The notes: generated from the sequence alone by a model not told the origin. 64,000 bases of DNA from Owenweeksia sp048267305 (GCA_048267305.1 JBLWXT010000006.1:124001-188000); one strand, 5' to 3'; shown: positions 17,755 to 27,900, numbered from the stretch's first letter. Made by a program: numbers and translations.

Positions 17755-17835
17755 CGCGATTCTTTGCGGTCTTTGCGCCTCTGCGTTGAAGTAAATCACC
17801 TCAACGCAGAGGCACAGAGAACGCTGAGTTTCACA
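17755..17835. repeat. Dispersed inverted-repeat element (gcctctgcgttga type)
   Basis: gcctctgcgttga (17777-17789) and tcaacgcagaggc (17801-17813) form a perfect 13-bp inverted repeat with an 11-base loop. Flanks read ccgcgattctttgcgg on the left and gagaacgctgag on the right. Sequences of this 'ctttgcgcctctgcgtt' type occur as dispersed repeats in many bacterial genomes (general knowledge). It separates the receptor from the lipoprotein gene and could act as an attenuator or a mRNA-stabilising stem. Confidence 0.7.
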
Positions 17836-17859
17836 GAGTCCATAAAACTTTTAAAAAGC

Positions 17860-18756
17860 ATGAAAAAAGCATTTCTCCTTCTTGGTATCTCCACTCTACT
17901 TTTTAGCAGCTGCGGACGATTTGCCAATGAAGAAACAACAAACAATACTTCTGAAGAAAAATCAAAAGACGAGCCCCCACGCATCGTTTGCCTCGCCAAG
18001 CAATACAATGAAATAATTTTTGCGCTTAACGCGGAAAAAAACCTTGTGGCTGTAGATCTTTCCAGCACCTACCCACCCGAAATAAAGGAGCTCACCACTG
18101 TGGGCTATCATCGTGCGCTTAGCGCGGAAGGCATCCTCAGCATGAAACCGGATTTGATTATCCATAATAATAACATTGGGCCGGAACATGTGCTAAGGCA
18201 ATTGGAGAGCCTGAAAACCCCCATGAAAACCTTTGGCGAATATGACCACACCATTCGGGGAACCGAAGAGCTGATACGCGAAATGGGGACTTATTTTCAT
18301 AAAGAAGAAAAGGCAGAAAAACTTTGCATCAAGCTAGAAGCCGACATGGCCAAAGCTTTAGAATCCGCAAAATCCTACACAGACACACCCAGTGTTGTTA
18401 TCATCCATTTTGGAAGGGCCTCCAACATTTACCTCACGGTAACCAAAAACAGCACTGCCGGAAAAATGATAGAATGGGCCGGAGGCAAAATGGCCATCGA
18501 TGGAGAGAGAGGCATGCGCCATCTTTCTTCTCCAGAGCTTATCGCAAAAGCTAATCCTGATGTGATTTTGCTTACCGACTTTGGCTACGACCGATTGGGC
18601 ACACAGCAAAAAATTGAAGAACTACCGGGAGTTGCCGGAACCAATGCCGCCAAAAACGGGCGCATTTATCGAGTGGAAGAACACGACCTAATTTACATCG
18701 GCCCACGTACAGGGGAAAATGTACAGGTTCTTCAAAAGTTGATTCACAAAACGTGA
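17860..18756 (+). CDS. hmuT: Heme ABC transporter substrate-binding lipoprotein (HmuT-like)
   Basis: The 298-residue form begins at MKKAFLLLG and has a lipobox (LFSSC, cysteine 18). The frame is open further upstream, but that part lies in the inverted-repeat element. The body matches the cluster A-II binding proteins for hemin and siderophores: IVCLAKQYNEIIFAL at the start of lobe 1, and the VGYHRALSAEGILSMKPDLII motif typical of HmuT/ChuT proteins, then the long interlobe helix and lobe 2 with NPDVILLTDFGYDRLG. It would capture substrate delivered by the TonB receptor and pass it to the permease. Start choice is firm; heme specificity is inferred from family motifs. Confidence 0.87.
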   Translation: MKKAFLLLGISTLLFSSCGRFANEETTNNTSEEKSKDEPPRIVCLAKQYNEIIFALNAEKNLVAVDLSSTYPPEIKELTTVGYHRALSAEGILSMKPDLIIHNNNIGPEHVLRQLESLKTPMKTFGEYDHTIRGTEELIREMGTYFHKEEKAEKLCIKLEADMAKALESAKSYTDTPSVVIIHFGRASNIYLTVTKNSTAGKMIEWAGGKMAIDGERGMRHLSSPELIAKANPDVILLTDFGYDRLGTQQKIEELPGVAGTNAAKNGRIYRVEEHDLIYIGPRTGENVQVLQKLIHKT

Positions 18757-18759
18757 TTT

Positions 18760-18774
18760 AGACCTGGCAGGTCT
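18760..18774. repeat. Short palindromic hairpin between hmuT and hmuU
   Basis: agacct (18760-18765) and aggtct (18769-18774) pair around ggc. The tight hairpin lies just after the hmuT stop and before the non-ATG start of the permease. Similar 'acctggcaggt' palindromes are common between genes in Bacteroidota (general knowledge). Confidence 0.5.
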
Positions 18775-18819
18775 CTCCACACTAAAACCCACCCAGGCAA
18801 AATTCAAAAGTTCAAGACA

Positions 18820-19839
18820 TTGATACAAAAGCACAAACTCATACCAATCTCACTCGCATTTACTCTCCTCCTCTCCATTTTCCTCTCCATGCGTTTTGGC
18901 GCCATCAATTTGACTTGGGGAGAAATACAAGCGGGATTTACCCAACTTTTCTCTGGCGAGGCAGTCAGTCTGAATGCTCGGATTTTTGCGGAATTGCGCC
19001 TTCCACGAGTTTTACTTTGCGTAATTACCGGAGCGAGTTTGGCCGTGGGAGGCGTTTTGATGCAGGCCCTTTACCGCAATCCCATTGTAGAACCAGGACT
19101 TGTAGGAACCAGCAGCGGAGCGGCTTTTGGAGCTTCTATGTATTTTGTACTTCGTTCAGTTTTGAGTTTTAATACTGGTGAATGGGCATTACCCATTGCG
19201 GCTTGCCTTGGTGGAATTACCGCCACTTATTTGGTTTTTGTGCTCAGCGGATCGTTTCGCTCCCCTGCTTCCATTGTAGGTTTGCTCCTTACGGGTATTG
19301 CCATCAATGCGCTATTCCTTAGTGGAATTGGTTTTCTCTCCTACATCGCCCGCGACCCTCAGGCACGCTCCATCACCTTTTGGAATCTGGGAACTATTTC
19401 AGGGGCCAACTGGCATTCGGTTTTCATAGTTGGGGTAAGCACGCTTGTATGTGTTTTATTAGGACTGCGCTATACCAAATCACTCAATGCACTGATGATG
19501 GGTGAAGACGAGGCTCAACTTATTGGCGTAAACATCAAACGCCTAAAACTGGAAGTACTGACCATCAACGTTATCATTGTTTCCGTGGCAACGGCCTTTA
19601 CGGGAGTTATAAGTTTTGTGGGCCTCATTGTGCCACACATCCTTCGGATAATGGGTGGTTCGGATAATCGCTACCTACTTTTAAATAGCATACTCCTTGG
19701 CGGAATTTTAGTTACGCTGGCAGACCTGATTGCGCGCATGAGCCTGCGTCCTGCGGAATTGCCCATTGGGATTGTAACCTCAGTAGTTGGCGTTCCTGTT
19801 TTCATCTTTTTATTACGAAAAGGCAAATTCTATTTCTGA
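18820..19839 (+). CDS. hmuU: Heme/siderophore ABC transporter permease (FecCD family)
   Basis: This 339-residue integral inner-membrane permease has about nine to ten hydrophobic segments and FecCD hallmarks: LRLPRVLLCVITGASLAVGG, NPIVEPGLVGTSSGAAFGA, and GVISFVGLIVPHILRIMGG in the coupling region. The only suitable start is TTG at 18820; no in-frame ATG occurs before the conserved first helix, so a TTG start is proposed. The stop overlaps the ATPase start by one base (TGATG), indicating translational coupling. It imports the ligand bound by the preceding lipoprotein. Confidence 0.9.
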   Translation: MIQKHKLIPISLAFTLLLSIFLSMRFGAINLTWGEIQAGFTQLFSGEAVSLNARIFAELRLPRVLLCVITGASLAVGGVLMQALYRNPIVEPGLVGTSSGAAFGASMYFVLRSVLSFNTGEWALPIAACLGGITATYLVFVLSGSFRSPASIVGLLLTGIAINALFLSGIGFLSYIARDPQARSITFWNLGTISGANWHSVFIVGVSTLVCVLLGLRYTKSLNALMMGEDEAQLIGVNIKRLKLEVLTINVIIVSVATAFTGVISFVGLIVPHILRIMGGSDNRYLLLNSILLGGILVTLADLIARMSLRPAELPIGIVTSVVGVPVFIFLLRKGKFYF

Positions 19840-20609
19840 TGATTACTACTGAAAACCTCAGCTTACAAATCGGCAATAAAACTTTGCTACATCCGCTTTC
19901 GCTAAAACTGGAAACCGGAAAACTGCATCTTATTCTTGGTCCCAATGGAGCCGGAAAATCCACTTTAGTGAAACTGCTAAGCGGACAACAAAAGCCAAGT
20001 TCAGGAACTGTTTTTTATGATGCTCACAAACTGACTTCTTACAAAGTGGGACACCTTGCGCGCTTCAGAGCCGTGCTTTCACAAAGTGTGGATTTTGCCT
20101 TTCCCCTTACGGTAAATGAAGTGGTGATGATGGGGCGCTACCCACATTTTAGCAGCAGGCCAACCACGGCCGATAAGGAAATCACAAGCCTTACCATCAC
20201 TCTTTTTGAAATAGAAAATTTGGCGGATCGCGATTATACCACTTTAAGTGGAGGCGAAAAACAGCGTGTTCAGTTTGCCCGTATAATGGCGCAAATTTGG
20301 CCCGATGATGACGAGCCCAAAGTCCTTTTCCTGGATGAGCCCCTTACTTACCTCGACATAAAATTCCAGTACGACTTCCTGAATTTGATTGTTGATTTTC
20401 TAAAAAAATATCCGCTCACTGTTATTGGCGTTCTTCACGACCTCAATCTGGCCGCGCGTTTTGCAGACAATCTCGTCCTGCTAAAGCATGGCCACTTAAT
20501 TGCCCGGGGAAAGCAAGCTCATGTTTTGACTTCAGAGAATATTGAAAGAGTGTACGGCATGATGCCAAGAATAATCGAGCACGATAGAAGGCTACTGATT
20601 GACTTTTAA
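19839..20609 (+). CDS. hmuV: Heme ABC transporter ATP-binding protein
   Basis: The 256-residue cytoplasmic ATPase has Walker A GPNGAGKST (34-42), a Q-loop in ARFRAVLSQ, signature LSGGEKQRVQFARI, Walker B VLFLDEPLTYLDI and the switch histidine in GVLHDLNLAARFAD. The RAVLSQ and MGRYPH motifs resemble HmuV hemin importers. It completes the receptor, lipoprotein, permease and ATPase series. It overlaps the permease stop by one base. Confidence 0.93.
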   Translation: MITTENLSLQIGNKTLLHPLSLKLETGKLHLILGPNGAGKSTLVKLLSGQQKPSSGTVFYDAHKLTSYKVGHLARFRAVLSQSVDFAFPLTVNEVVMMGRYPHFSSRPTTADKEITSLTITLFEIENLADRDYTTLSGGEKQRVQFARIMAQIWPDDDEPKVLFLDEPLTYLDIKFQYDFLNLIVDFLKKYPLTVIGVLHDLNLAARFADNLVLLKHGHLIARGKQAHVLTSENIERVYGMMPRIIEHDRRLLIDF

Positions 20610-20663
20610 AAAATTTTCCAAAAACCGCAATAGGCCTATCTTGTCCCCGCAAAAATTTCTTAA

Positions 20664-21872
20664 ATGAAAAACTATTTAAGCATACTATTAATACTGTTTG
20701 TCATCAGCACTGGCTTATCTCAAAACAAAACAATTAAAAAAGCCGACAAGCTTATTGCCAAAAAACAATATGCCTCTGCCTATGCCCTTTTGGAAGCTAA
20801 AGATCCGGCTAACCTAAAGCCAGCCATTGTGCTAAAAAAGGCCGATATGGCCATGGATTATTTTGTAACCACCATCATGCATCAAACTTTTGCCTTTAAG
20901 GATTTGGAGGAGGGTGAAGATTTGATGGACGCACGAATCAACAATGAAGGGCAAACATTCACCTTATACCTTTTGCCCATACAGGAGATTCTGGATACCC
21001 TGATAAAACAGTATCCAAAAAATTATGCTCTTCATAAGACTCTGGGTAAATTCTACTATGAGGTATACCTGAAGTATGGAGAAAACTGGATAATGACAAG
21101 TGAAGAGCTGCTGAAAAAAATGTACGACTACAGTAAGGAAGCTGCTGATAATGGCGAAGGAGACTTTCTCACCTACTACAATATTGGTTTTTACCTTACG
21201 GGAATGGAAAGGTATAGCGAGGCCATTGCGGCTTATAAAAACTCCATCGCCCGGGACACTGCCTATCCTACATCTCAATACAATTTGGCCATTTGCTACC
21301 TGTATGTGGATAGCGCCCGAAAAGGAATTAGCTATGCCGAAAAAGCCATAAAACTATATAAGTCGCCAGCCTTAAAGGCAGATGCTGCAAGGGTTACAGG
21401 TGTGCTTTACAAAACTACCGGTGATTTGGAAAACGCTTTGAAATACTTAAAACTCAGTGATAAAACACAAGCCGGAAACTACTATACGCTTGCTCAGCTC
21501 TTAGACGTACAGCTAGAGTTAAAACTTAACAAAGATGCCTCCGTTAGTGCCGCTCAGTTTTTTGAGCTAGACCCCGCAAATCCTGCAATGATGGGAGAAT
21601 TGATGAATGTTTACGTTCAGCATAATTCAGATAGCCTGCTCTTCCCCATTCTCAATCAAAAAATTGAAGACCATAAAGGTGAATATGAAATACTAGGCAA
21701 TATTTACTTCCATCTGGCCCGCTATTACATTGCCCAAAACGATATCAATGCAGCCAGACGATTGCTATATGCCAGCCGTAAAAACTTTGAAAAAGTACTT
21801 GAGGATGACACTCCCGTATTTCAGGTAATTGACGACTTTTTAGCCAGGTATCCGGAAACACCGGAAAAGTGA
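20664..21872 (+). CDS. Exported tetratricopeptide-repeat protein
   Basis: The 402-residue protein has a signal peptide (about 1-19) and an alpha-helical body with several TPR-like motifs, clearest around 175-300 (YYNIGFYLTGMERYSEAIAAYKNSI split as YYNIGFYLTGMERYSEAIAA, then AICYLYVDSARKGISYAEKA, then GVLYKTTGDLENALKYLK). It probably acts in the periplasm as a protein-binding scaffold, with partners unknown. It follows the heme locus by 55 bases, but no shared role can be claimed. Its stop codon is immediately next to the stop of the convergent barrel gene with no gap. Confidence 0.8.
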   Translation: MKNYLSILLILFVISTGLSQNKTIKKADKLIAKKQYASAYALLEAKDPANLKPAIVLKKADMAMDYFVTTIMHQTFAFKDLEEGEDLMDARINNEGQTFTLYLLPIQEILDTLIKQYPKNYALHKTLGKFYYEVYLKYGENWIMTSEELLKKMYDYSKEAADNGEGDFLTYYNIGFYLTGMERYSEAIAAYKNSIARDTAYPTSQYNLAICYLYVDSARKGISYAEKAIKLYKSPALKADAARVTGVLYKTTGDLENALKYLKLSDKTQAGNYYTLAQLLDVQLELKLNKDASVSAAQFFELDPANPAMMGELMNVYVQHNSDSLLFPILNQKIEDHKGEYEILGNIYFHLARYYIAQNDINAARRLLYASRKNFEKVLEDDTPVFQVIDDFLARYPETPEK

Positions 21873-24710
21873 TTACTCACCGGGCGGTCTTCCTCCCCCT
21901 CCAGGTGGCGGCCCCAACATCTCCCTCATCCTTTGGTGTTCCTTTTCCTCAGCAGAAGGCTCCTGAGCCTTGAAGTTCCTAAGGGTGTAAGTAAAGGTGA
22001 GCATCAGATACTGTTGTAAAACCGTGGTCTGCACATCTTCCAGATAAGTCTCTGTAATGGTTCTGGAGATATTGGTGTTTTGCCCCAAAATATCAAATAC
22101 ACTAAGCTTTAGCTCTGCGGCATCATTCTTCAAAAACTTATAGCCCAGGTAGGCATTCCACAATAGGTAGTTTTGATCAATACCGTTGGAAAGCCCCGCA
22201 TAATAGGTATTGCTGATATCTGTGTTAAACACCAATCCTTTACCTAAAATCCAGTTGATTTTTACTGAGGCTGTATGATTGAAGTAGTTATTGTCAGTAG
22301 CCAGATTCAAGGTATTACTAACGAGGTTATAGCTTCCATTGTAGCTTAAGGTAAAATCTATTTTCTCACTGATGTTACTTCCTAAAACTGCTCCTCCATT
22401 TAGGTTGGTGGTACGAGCATAGTTGGTTTCATCGTTTATCAAACCCGGAGCACTGGTATAACCTCCTCCCAGGTTAAGATTCAGGTTACTTTTAATTTCT
22501 GTTAAGGGAAAACCATAGGCCAAGGTAGAACGGCTGCTGAAGTAACCATCAAGATTTACAGGTTTGGTAAACTGCGATCCTGCGGCAAGTGAATAGCCAT
22601 TTATACTGGTATCCTTTTGCGCTATCAGGGTTGAATTGCCTATGTAGTTTTGTTTGTGTTCTCCCAATAGAAAAAGGAAAAAGGTACGCGATTTTTTGGG
22701 TGCCGTAAGCGAATAGTTTCCCACCACAAAGTGGCGAACCTCCTGATTGAGATCTGGATTACCAGAAGTAAGCTGCAGCTGATTTGAGTTGTCTATTACA
22801 TCTTGTAGTTGACTCACAGAAGGTGCGCTGGCATTACTCCTGTAAAACACCCTGACATTTGACGAATCACTGATTTTTTTGCGATACATAGCCATTGGAA
22901 GCAGGGTGTTAAAACTTCGGCTCAGGTCATACTCCAACGGATATTGCTGATCTGCCGTAAGCTGTGCATTTTGGTAGGATAACCTAACCATAAAATTTTG
23001 CTCTCTTGACCTTAAATTATATCCCACCCCAACCTGCTGGGTGTTGTAAGTGCTTGTAAACACACTGCTAAGGGTAGGGTCCAAAATGGAGTATTCCAGC
23101 GCTGTATCCCGCAAATAGGTGTTTTTATCCGATGCTGAAAAAGTAGTGCTCGGGGAATAATCCAACATTACCATTCCCTTTCCTAAAGGTTCGGTATACC
23201 TGATATTGGCACCGTAATTATAACCTGTGGTATTCAAATCCGTTTGTTGATTTTGATCCCAGACAGAGTCATTTGCTGAAAAGTAATTTTCAGCACTTAC
23301 ATTGGTTTTTCCATCCTTACCATCAGCCCCCGAGCTCAGGTTTATAGATAGCGTTCGCATAGGTTTTTCAAACTTGTGGCGCCACAGTAAATTCCCCGAA
23401 AGGTTATAGCCGCTGCTATTCACGCTTTCAACACTATTGGTGGAATTAAGGAGCTGCCCGGCATTAAAGGTCGAGCCCGAAAGCTGGCTGTAACTTTCAT
23501 AATTCTGAAAACTCAATTTGGGAGTAAACACAAAGGAGTTTTTATCATTCAGGGTATATTCCATGCGCATGTTAATGCGGTGGCCCAGGTTATTGCTTTC
23601 CGTGCTGTCATTTTCTGAATACTCCTGATCAAACAGCGCGTCCGAGAAGTATTCTCTATTCACTAATGACTGGCTGTTATTTTTGGTTTGATTGAAAAAA
23701 TAGTTACCACTTACCTTTAGCTTCTTCCCCCATTCATCCACATAGTTTATCCCAAAGGCATTGGTAGAAACAATTCCGTTTTGCTGGCCAATTAAAAAAT
23801 CATCAACACTGCTACCACCACCACCTCTAAAGCCACCACGCCTTCCGCTGGAAGTCCCAATAGCCCCGATAATATCTTCAGTAGAAAAGTTCTGTTTATT
23901 GATGTTATTAAAATTTCCCAAAAGCGAAATCCTCCGGGCACCCTTAAAGTAATTGAGATTTAGCCCTCCATTATATCGATCATCCGTTCCGTAGCCCGCG
24001 TACATCTTACCAAACTGCCCATTATTCTTTCCCGCCTTGGTCATAATGTTAATCGTCTTTAGCGAATTTCCATCATCAAAACCGGTAAATTGTGACTGTT
24101 CACTTTTTTGATCGTACACCTGTATCTTATCAATTATTTCAGCAGGAAGAGATTGTAGTGCGAGGGTGGGATCATTTGAAAAGAACTCCTTACCATCAAC
24201 CAACACTTTTTTCACTTCCTCCCCTTGCGCCTGCACTTTACCATCTTGTATCACCACACCAGGCATTTTGGTTATCAAATCCTGGGCACTGGCATCGGGG
24301 TTCACCTTGTAGGCATCCGCATTGTATTGTGTGGTATCGCCTATTTGCCTTACCCGTTCCTGTATAGCCACTACCTGCGCCTCATCCAGCAAGGTTTGAT
24401 CTACCTGTAGTTTTAGCTGGCCTATATTCATGCTTTCCGTTACTCTCATATTGCGCATCAGTACTTTATAGCCTATAAAACTCACTTTAAGCTTATAGAA
24501 TCCTGCAGTTACATTTGGAATGCTGAAATTTCCATTCACATCTGCAACCACGCCAAATGCCTTTTCGGTTCTGGGATTTTCCAGAATAACATTGGCTCCC
24601 ACCAAAAATTCGCTATTTATGCTATCTATAACAGATCCTGAAACAGTAAAGGTTTGACCTGTAAGAACTACGGAAAAACAAACGGCAATTAGTAGAATTA
24701 TTTTTTTCAA
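21873..24710 (-). CDS. Outer-membrane beta-barrel protein of the TonB-receptor-like OMP_b-brl_3 type
   Basis: This is a 945-residue outer-membrane protein. Signal peptide 1-18, carboxypeptidase-like domain about 20-110 (FTVSGSVIDSINSEFLVGAN), degenerate plug about 130-225 (SAQDLITKMPGVVIQDGKVQ, VKKVLVDGKEFFSNDP, KTINIMTKAG), then a long barrel. A Gly/Arg-rich loop (SSGRRGGFRGGGGSS) sits near residue 290, and the C-terminus ends in a Pro/Gly tail (GPPPGGGGRPPGE) rather than the usual terminal aromatic strand. No TonB box is obvious. The substrate is unknown. Such proteins occur in many Flavobacteriia as lone genes. Confidence 0.85.
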   Translation of the reverse strand: MKKIILLIAVCFSVVLTGQTFTVSGSVIDSINSEFLVGANVILENPRTEKAFGVVADVNGNFSIPNVTAGFYKLKVSFIGYKVLMRNMRVTESMNIGQLKLQVDQTLLDEAQVVAIQERVRQIGDTTQYNADAYKVNPDASAQDLITKMPGVVIQDGKVQAQGEEVKKVLVDGKEFFSNDPTLALQSLPAEIIDKIQVYDQKSEQSQFTGFDDGNSLKTINIMTKAGKNNGQFGKMYAGYGTDDRYNGGLNLNYFKGARRISLLGNFNNINKQNFSTEDIIGAIGTSSGRRGGFRGGGGSSVDDFLIGQQNGIVSTNAFGINYVDEWGKKLKVSGNYFFNQTKNNSQSLVNREYFSDALFDQEYSENDSTESNNLGHRINMRMEYTLNDKNSFVFTPKLSFQNYESYSQLSGSTFNAGQLLNSTNSVESVNSSGYNLSGNLLWRHKFEKPMRTLSINLSSGADGKDGKTNVSAENYFSANDSVWDQNQQTDLNTTGYNYGANIRYTEPLGKGMVMLDYSPSTTFSASDKNTYLRDTALEYSILDPTLSSVFTSTYNTQQVGVGYNLRSREQNFMVRLSYQNAQLTADQQYPLEYDLSRSFNTLLPMAMYRKKISDSSNVRVFYRSNASAPSVSQLQDVIDNSNQLQLTSGNPDLNQEVRHFVVGNYSLTAPKKSRTFFLFLLGEHKQNYIGNSTLIAQKDTSINGYSLAAGSQFTKPVNLDGYFSSRSTLAYGFPLTEIKSNLNLNLGGGYTSAPGLINDETNYARTTNLNGGAVLGSNISEKIDFTLSYNGSYNLVSNTLNLATDNNYFNHTASVKINWILGKGLVFNTDISNTYYAGLSNGIDQNYLLWNAYLGYKFLKNDAAELKLSVFDILGQNTNISRTITETYLEDVQTTVLQQYLMLTFTYTLRNFKAQEPSAEEKEHQRMREMLGPPPGGGGRPPGE

Positions 24711-24721
24711 AAGATATGGGC

Positions 24722-24751
24722 AACCCCGTTTAAAGTATGAGTATCGGGGTT
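24722..24751 (-). promoter_or_regulatory. Leader hairpin of the barrel gene
   Basis: aaccccg (24722-24728) pairs perfectly with cggggtt (24745-24751). The stem is 7 bp with a 16-base loop and ends about 11 bases before the ATG on the minus strand. Its GC-rich stem in an AT-rich leader is notable; function is unknown. Confidence 0.35.
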
Positions 24752-24854
24752 TGATGCCAGCCAGCAGAAAAGGTTTAATCCAATATTTTATTTGGCATAA
24801 AATTCATCTATGACCAGTAAAAAGTATGTACCCGCTATTTAAAATGTCTCCTGT

Positions 24855-24862
24855 TATATTTG
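24855..24862 (+). promoter_or_regulatory. Predicted -7 promoter box for mfd
   Basis: TATATTTG is an exact TAnnTTTG match, 48 bases before the mfd ATG. No good -33 element is seen at normal spacing. Confidence 0.5.
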
Positions 24863-24875
24863 CTAAAATTTATCA

Positions 24876-24893
24876 CCACGCCTAATGGCGTGG
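24876..24893 (+). promoter_or_regulatory. Leader hairpin of mfd
   Basis: ccacgcc (24876-24882) and ggcgtgg (24887-24893) form a perfect 7-bp GC-rich stem with a taat loop, between the predicted -7 box and the start codon, ending 17 bases before the ATG. It has no T-run. Confidence 0.4.
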
Positions 24894-24910
24894 CTTAGCT
24901 GTTTATACCC

Positions 24911-27900
24911 ATGGCAGATACTGCAACCGACTTTATCAATTCGTATCTTTTAGATGACCGCTTTCGCGGAATAGCTGAAGAACTTCGAAACAACCAATTT
25001 CACAAGCTACAGCTTAAGAGCATTACGGCTTCATTTACCTCATTGGTGGCCGGTGCCAGCTTTCTGCATTCCGGGCGTCCGCATTTGTTTATTATGAATG
25101 ACAAGGAGGAGGCTGCTTATTTTCTGAATGACCTGGAGCGCATTACCAACGAGAAGGATGTATTCTTTTATCCCGGTTCCTACCGCAGGCCTTATCAGGT
25201 AGAAGAAACGGATAATGCCAATGTGCTGCTTCGCGCAGAAGTGCTGAACCGTATAAACAGCCGTAAAAAGCCGGCATTAATCGTAAGCTACCCGGACGCC
25301 CTATTTGAAAAGGTAATCACCCGAAAGCAGCTGAATGCAAACACCTTTTCTGTAAAGGAAAATGACAACCTCAGCATCGACTTCCTTAACGAAACTCTTT
25401 TTGAGTATCACTTTGAAAGAGTGGACTTTGTAGTGGAGCCAGGTCAGTTTTCGGTACGTGGTGGTATAGTGGATGTTTTCTCTTTTTCACATGATCAGCC
25501 CTATCGTGTTGAGTTTTTTGGTGATGAAGTGGAGAGCATCCGAACCTTTGACATTGAAACCCAGCTGAGTATTGACAAAGTAAAAAAGCTAAGCCTGATA
25601 CCCAATGTGGAGAATAAGGTGATGCTGGAAAAGCGGGAAAGCTTTTTCGATTACATCTCAGACGGCATGGTGGTTTGGGCCAAGAGTATTCCCCTGGCGG
25701 CAAATAGGCTGGATGAGCTTTTTGGCAAGGCCGAGGAGGCTTTTAAGGAACTGAATGAAACTTTAAAGCACGCGCAACCGGATGAACTCTTCATTAGCGG
25801 AGCTGCATTTAAAAAAACGCTTCAGGGCTTTGCCACCGTAGAATGGGGAAACGACACATATTTTAAACCCAATCGCGTATTTGAATTTGACGCAAAACCC
25901 CAACCCTCTTTCAACAAAAAGTTTGAACTACTGGTAGAGGATTTTAAAAAGAATACCGAGGCGGGCTGGAAGAATTATTTGTTGTGCCTTAACACCAAAC
26001 AGGTGGAGCGCTTCTATGCCATTTTTGAAGACATTGGCCATGAGGTGGATTTTCAGCCCATAGTGCACACCCTGCACGAAGGCTTTATTGATCCACAAGG
26101 CAAAAAGGCGGTTTACACCGACCATCAGATTTTTGAGCGCTATCAAAAATTTAAGCTAAAAACGGGTTACGAAAAAAAGCAGGCTATTACCTTAAAGGAG
26201 CTTACAAGTCTACAAATGGGCGATTATGTAACCCACATCGACCATGGTATAGGAGAGTTTGGAGGTCTTCAAAAAATTGACGTAAACGGCAAACTCCAGG
26301 AGGCAATTAAACTTGTATATAATGGCGGTGATGTATTGTACATCAGCATTCACTCATTACACAAAATTGCCCGTTATAACGGGAAGGAAGGCACCACGCC
26401 CACCACTCACAAACTGGGTTCGGGTGCCTGGGCCAAAACCAAGGCCAAAACCAAAAAACGAGTAAAAGAAGTGGCGTTTGACCTTATTAAGCTGTATGCT
26501 CAACGCAAGGCCAATAAGGGTTTTCAGTTTTCACCAGACACTTACTTGCAGCATGAGTTGGAGGCCTCTTTTATTTATGAGGATACTCCCGATCAAATAA
26601 CTGCCACTGCTGATGTTAAAAAGGACATGGAAGCTCCCATACCAATGGACAGACTAATATGTGGAGATGTAGGTTTTGGAAAAACCGAGATAGCCGTTCG
26701 CGCAGCTTTTAAAGCCGTAAATGACAGTAAGCAGGTTGCCGTGCTTGTTCCTACCACAATTTTGGCTTTTCAGCATTTTAAAACCTTCTCCGAAAGGTTA
26801 AAGGATTTGCCTTGCAACGTTGATTACATCAACCGATTTAAAACTAAAAAGCAACAAACGGAAACCCTCAAAAAGCTGGAGGATGGAACTTTAGACATTT
26901 TGATTGGAACCCATCGCCTGGTGGGTAAGGATGTAAAGTTTAAAGAGCTTGGCCTTTTGATTATTGATGAAGAGCAGAAGTTTGGTGTAAGCGTAAAAGA
27001 CAAGCTAAAGAACCTAAAAACCAATGTTGACACACTCACTTTAACAGCCACGCCCATTCCGCGTACGCTTCAGTTTAGCCTAATGGCAGCCAGAGATCTT
27101 AGCGTGATGAATACTCCACCACCAAACCGCCACCCTATAGAAACCCAGGTGGTACCTTTTAGTGAAGAGATGGTACGCGATGCCATTATGTACGAAATGA
27201 GCAGAGGTGGTCAGGTTTTCTTCATCCACAACAGAGTTGAAAATATTAAGGAAGTTGCCGGCATGATCAGCCGTATGGTGCCCGATGCTAAAATTGGGAT
27301 TGGCCATGGACAGATGGAAGGCAAGAAACTTGAAGACTTAATGCTTAGGTTTATTGATGGCCACTTTGATGTTTTGATTGCCACCAGCATTATTGAAAAT
27401 GGGCTGGATGTACCAAATGCCAACACTATTATTATAAACAATGCCCACCACATTGGCCTCAGCGATTTACACCAGATGCGCGGCCGTGTGGGGAGAAGCA
27501 ATAAAAAAGCCTTCTGTAAGCTTATAGCGCCACCAATGAGTACACTTACGGAAGAAGCCCGAAAAAGACTTACTGCCATTGAGCAATTCAGTGATTTGGG
27601 TAGTGGCTTTCACATTGCCATGCGCGATTTGGAAATCCGTGGCAGTGGTGATTTACTGGGTGGTGATCAAAGTGGATTTATCTCCGACATTGGCTTTGAT
27701 ACCTACCAAAAAATTCTGGCAGAGGCCATAGATGAACTAAAGGAAACAGAGTTTAAAGACCTGTATGAAGACGACCAAAATAAAAAGGATTTTGTAAAGG
27801 AAACCCTTCTCGACACCGATCTGGAAATTCTGATTCCGGATACCTACGTAAACAAGGTAGAAGAGCGCCTTAGGCTTTATCAAGCCCTGGACTCGCTGGA

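Noticed and set aside
17764..17859. Longer N-terminus of the HmuT-like protein
   Set aside because: The added residues are encoded by the inverted-repeat element and would place the lipobox 32 residues too far in.
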